This document shows, in pieces, positions 62,338 to 64,000 of a DNA stretch of 64,000 bases; within the stretch, counting starts at the first letter, position 1, and every line of letters begins with the position of its first letter. Under the pieces are notes generated by a model. That model was not told the DNA's origin. It did not search any database and worked only from the letters and a program-made list of their open reading frames with translations. The position numbers were made by a program, and so were the translations under genes. The stretch comes from Cronobacter dublinensis subsp. dublinensis LMG 23823 (GTDB lineage: Bacteria > Pseudomonadota > Gammaproteobacteria > Enterobacterales > Enterobacteriaceae). Where the stretch lies: NCBI RefSeq assembly GCF_001277235.1, contig NZ_CP012266.1, positions 1,240,001 to 1,304,000 of the forward strand, written 5' to 3'.

Positions 62338-62622
62338 ATGATGATACGTAAAACCGTTGTGGCCGCGCTGGCGTTACTGGCCGTGTGGCAGGTCTCCCCG
62401 GCGCTGGCGGCGTTAAGCGACGATCAGGTCAAAGAGCAGATTATTCAGGAATCCATCGCCGATTATCCCGGCAACTGTCCGTGTCCGTACAACACGATGC
62501 GTAACGGCCGGGCCTGTGGCGGGCGCAGCGCCTGGAGCCGTGAGGGAGGCTATTCGCCGGTGTGTTACAAACGCGAGGTGACGGCGCAGATGATCCGCGA
62601 ATGGCGCGAGCGCAACGAATAA
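62338..62622 (+). CDS. Small secreted Cys-rich protein of unknown function
   Basis: A 94-residue protein with a signal peptide ending ALAAL (about 25). The mature part carries four cysteines in NCPCPYNT, NGRACGGRSAW and SPVCYKREV, a conserved-looking pattern, and a basic/acidic C-terminal helix (TAQMIREWRERNE). It would be periplasmic or exported with two disulfides. ATGs at 62338 and 62341 are both possible; neither has a strong ribosome site. It lies 12 bases after the operon terminator. Confidence 0.7.
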   Translation: MMIRKTVVAALALLAVWQVSPALAALSDDQVKEQIIQESIADYPGNCPCPYNTMRNGRACGGRSAWSREGGYSPVCYKREVTAQMIREWRERNE

Positions 62623-62641
62623 ACGCGCCCGCGCGAGCACC

Positions 62642-63448
62642 TTAATACCCGACGGTATCCAGGATAAAGTTTTTCCCGCAGTTGCCCGGATGCGGTTGGG
62701 GAGCGAATGCGTCGGCGCGAAGCGGCGCGTTGATTTGCGCGGCATTAAGTGAAATCTGCATCTCGGTAAGATAAGCCGGGTTGCCGTTACAGGTGAGCTT
62801 CACCGCCCGCACGCTCTGGCGGCCAAAGGCTTTGGCGACGGCGGTGTCAAACGCCTGACGGCTGACCGCTTTGCCGTAGTTAGCCGCCAGAAACGCGCCG
62901 AGCGGGCTCTGCTTGATCTCGTTGTTCATGCGCACCATCGTGCCGAAATAGGCGTCGGGATCGAAGCCGAAGCAGACGCCGTGTTTGGCATATTCGTAGC
63001 GCTCAAGGCAGGAGTCGCCACCCGCGCCGGGCATGGTCTCGCTCAGTTTTTCCGCGGTTTCCAGCGACAAACCGGTTTCCGCCGCCTGGCATTTTTTGTC
63101 GGCGCGGGCGAGCGGCATATTCGGGACGGGACGCGTGGCGCAGCCAAAACGCATCCAGCGCTTAGCGTCGACGCCGCGCGCGGCGATGGATTTCGGCAGA
63201 TCAGGCCACAGGCCGTGTACCGTCAGGTAGTTGCGTTTATCGTTTTCTTCTTTTTGCAGCGCGCATTCGGCGGGCTCGTCGCGCTGACGCTCATGCATGC
63301 TCTGGCAAAAACCGGTCTGCCATGAGAGCGCCAGCACGTAGCGATCGAAATCGCCATACTGCTTCGCTTCCAGCGGCTGCGCGGCGGCGGTCGTCGCGGC
63401 CATCGCCAGCAGCGTGCCTGCGGCGAGTAAAACTTTCCTGTTAACCAT
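62642..63448 (-). CDS. rna: Ribonuclease I (RNase T2 family)
   Basis: A 268-residue periplasmic RNase, same size as E. coli RNase I and alike along its length (KQYGDFDRYVLALSWQTGFCQS, FGCATRP, SLERYEYAKHG-type stretch). Active-site His residues lie in LTVHGLWPDLP and YAKHGVCFGFD. A signal peptide ends TAAA. I use ATG 63448; the frame extends 15 codons upstream without signal-peptide logic. Confidence 0.96.
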   Translation of the reverse strand: MVNRKVLLAAGTLLAMAATTAAAQPLEAKQYGDFDRYVLALSWQTGFCQSMHERQRDEPAECALQKEENDKRNYLTVHGLWPDLPKSIAARGVDAKRWMRFGCATRPVPNMPLARADKKCQAAETGLSLETAEKLSETMPGAGGDSCLERYEYAKHGVCFGFDPDAYFGTMVRMNNEIKQSPLGAFLAANYGKAVSRQAFDTAVAKAFGRQSVRAVKLTCNGNPAYLTEMQISLNAAQINAPLRADAFAPQPHPGNCGKNFILDTVGY

Positions 63449-63501
63449 GGTATGGGTCCGAAATCGACGGGATAAATGACAAAGATGTGTCATTTAACCA
63501 T

Positions 63502-63529
63502 AAAAAAAGCGCCGCGAGGGCGCTTTTCG
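63502..63529 (-). terminator. Terminator after dcuC
   Basis: On the minus strand AAAAGCGCC (63527-63519) pairs with GGCGCTTTT (63513-63505) around a 5-base loop, followed by further T's to 63502. Confidence 0.85.
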
Positions 63530-63555
63530 GACTGATTCCGCTTAAGGGCAGACGA

Positions 63556-64000
63556 TTATGCCGCTACCAGCAGCTGCGTGGCGAGAATCACGACGATTAA
63601 TCCTACCAGCACCGGTACTGAGGTGCGTTTCACGACCTCAAACGGCGAGATCTGCGCCATCCCGGCGACCGCGACCACGACGCCCGACACCGGCGACAGC
63701 GTGCGGCCCAGGTTAGAGGCTTGCAGCATCGGGATAGTCAGATAGGCCGGGTTGATGCCCGCGCTGTGGGCAAGCTTCGGGATCATCTCCACAAAGGCAT
63801 AGAACGGCGCGTTGCCGGAGCCGGTAGTCATCGCGGCAAGCATGGTAAGCGTCACCAGCACCAGCATCAGAATAATGCTGGCGGAGCCGAACGAGGTGGC
63901 GACGGAGATGAGGCTTTGAATAAAGCCGATGGTGCTGAGGCCCTGGGCGAAAACCCCGGCGGCGACCAGCAGGATGACGACGCCCGCGAAAGCGTCCGCC
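63556..64000 (-). CDS. dcuC: Anaerobic C4-dicarboxylate transporter DcuC, 3' part only
   Basis: The frame is open from the right edge for 147 codons to a TAA at 63556; the N-terminus lies outside. The visible part has AAGVFAQGLSTIGFIQSLIS, TMLAAMTTGSGNAPFYAFVEMIPKLAH (given in pieces) and SNLGRTLSPVSGVVVAVAGMA, characteristic of DcuC. It exports succinate in exchange for fumarate during anaerobic growth. In E. coli the cit genes separate rna from dcuC; here the two are adjacent. Confidence 0.92.
   Translation of the reverse strand, partial: ADAFAGVVILLVAAGVFAQGLSTIGFIQSLISVATSFGSASIILMLVLVTLTMLAAMTTGSGNAPFYAFVEMIPKLAHSAGINPAYLTIPMLQASNLGRTLSPVSGVVVAVAGMAQISPFEVVKRTSVPVLVGLIVVILATQLLVAA

Noticed and set aside
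58476..62338. Two minus-strand frames of about 600 codons opposite the GH13 genes
   Set aside because: Both mirror the codon bias of real, fully conserved glucosidases; no ribosome sites or recognisable domains.

Overview
The window looks like chromosome from a member of the Enterobacteriaceae. The right 32 kb follows the Escherichia coli ybdK-entD-fepA-fes-ybdZ-entF ... ahpC-ahpF-uspG-ybdR-rnk-rna ... dcuC backbone, but is richer in G+C and carries a palatinose-type sugar locus. This combination suggests Cronobacter or a close relative; the genus is an inference from synteny and gene content, not a database match.

Positions 1-29600 hold one type VI secretion system (T6SS) locus containing all 13 core genes: tssF, tssG and tssA on the minus strand; clpV, tssB, tssC, hcp, tssJ, tssK, tssL, tssM, vgrG and tssE on the plus strand. 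PAAR, TagK-like and TagJ/ImpE genes accompany them. A chaperone-usher fimbrial operon (major pilin, chaperone, usher, minor pilin) sits between clpV and tssB. A two-domain fimbrial adhesin lies after tssA on the other strand, and a GT60-type (Skp1 GlcNAc-transferase-like) glycosyltransferase gene, cut by the left edge, overlaps the adhesin stop codon. The VgrG ends in a tail of 36 Pro-Thr-Asp-Thr units. The left part of the locus is visibly richer in A+T than the tssK-tssE part. No recognisable toxin/immunity pair is present.

Positions 29600-34240 hold a 30-residue membrane protein, a NIT-domain chemoreceptor with a probable FliA promoter, ybdK and a GNAT acetyltransferase. Positions 34235-42857 hold the enterobactin genes entD, fepA, fes, ybdZ and entF around a Fur-box-rich divergent promoter. 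The fepCGDB/entCEBAH block that follows entF in E. coli is not here. Instead come mtnD, mtnC and mtnB (methionine salvage), divergent from the aminotransferase gene ybdL across clear MetJ boxes. Then come a YbdO-like LysR regulator, a candidate structured RNA, ahpC-ahpF, uspG, ybdR and rnk.

Positions 52773-62260 hold a GntP-family permease with two GntR-type operators, then a six-gene operon: sugar-binding protein, two permeases, ATPase and two GH13 alpha-glucosidases. A small Cys-rich secreted protein, RNase I and the 3' end of dcuC complete the window. Three REP-like stem-loop pairs mark intergenic spaces at about 42.9, 50.1 and 55.9 kb.
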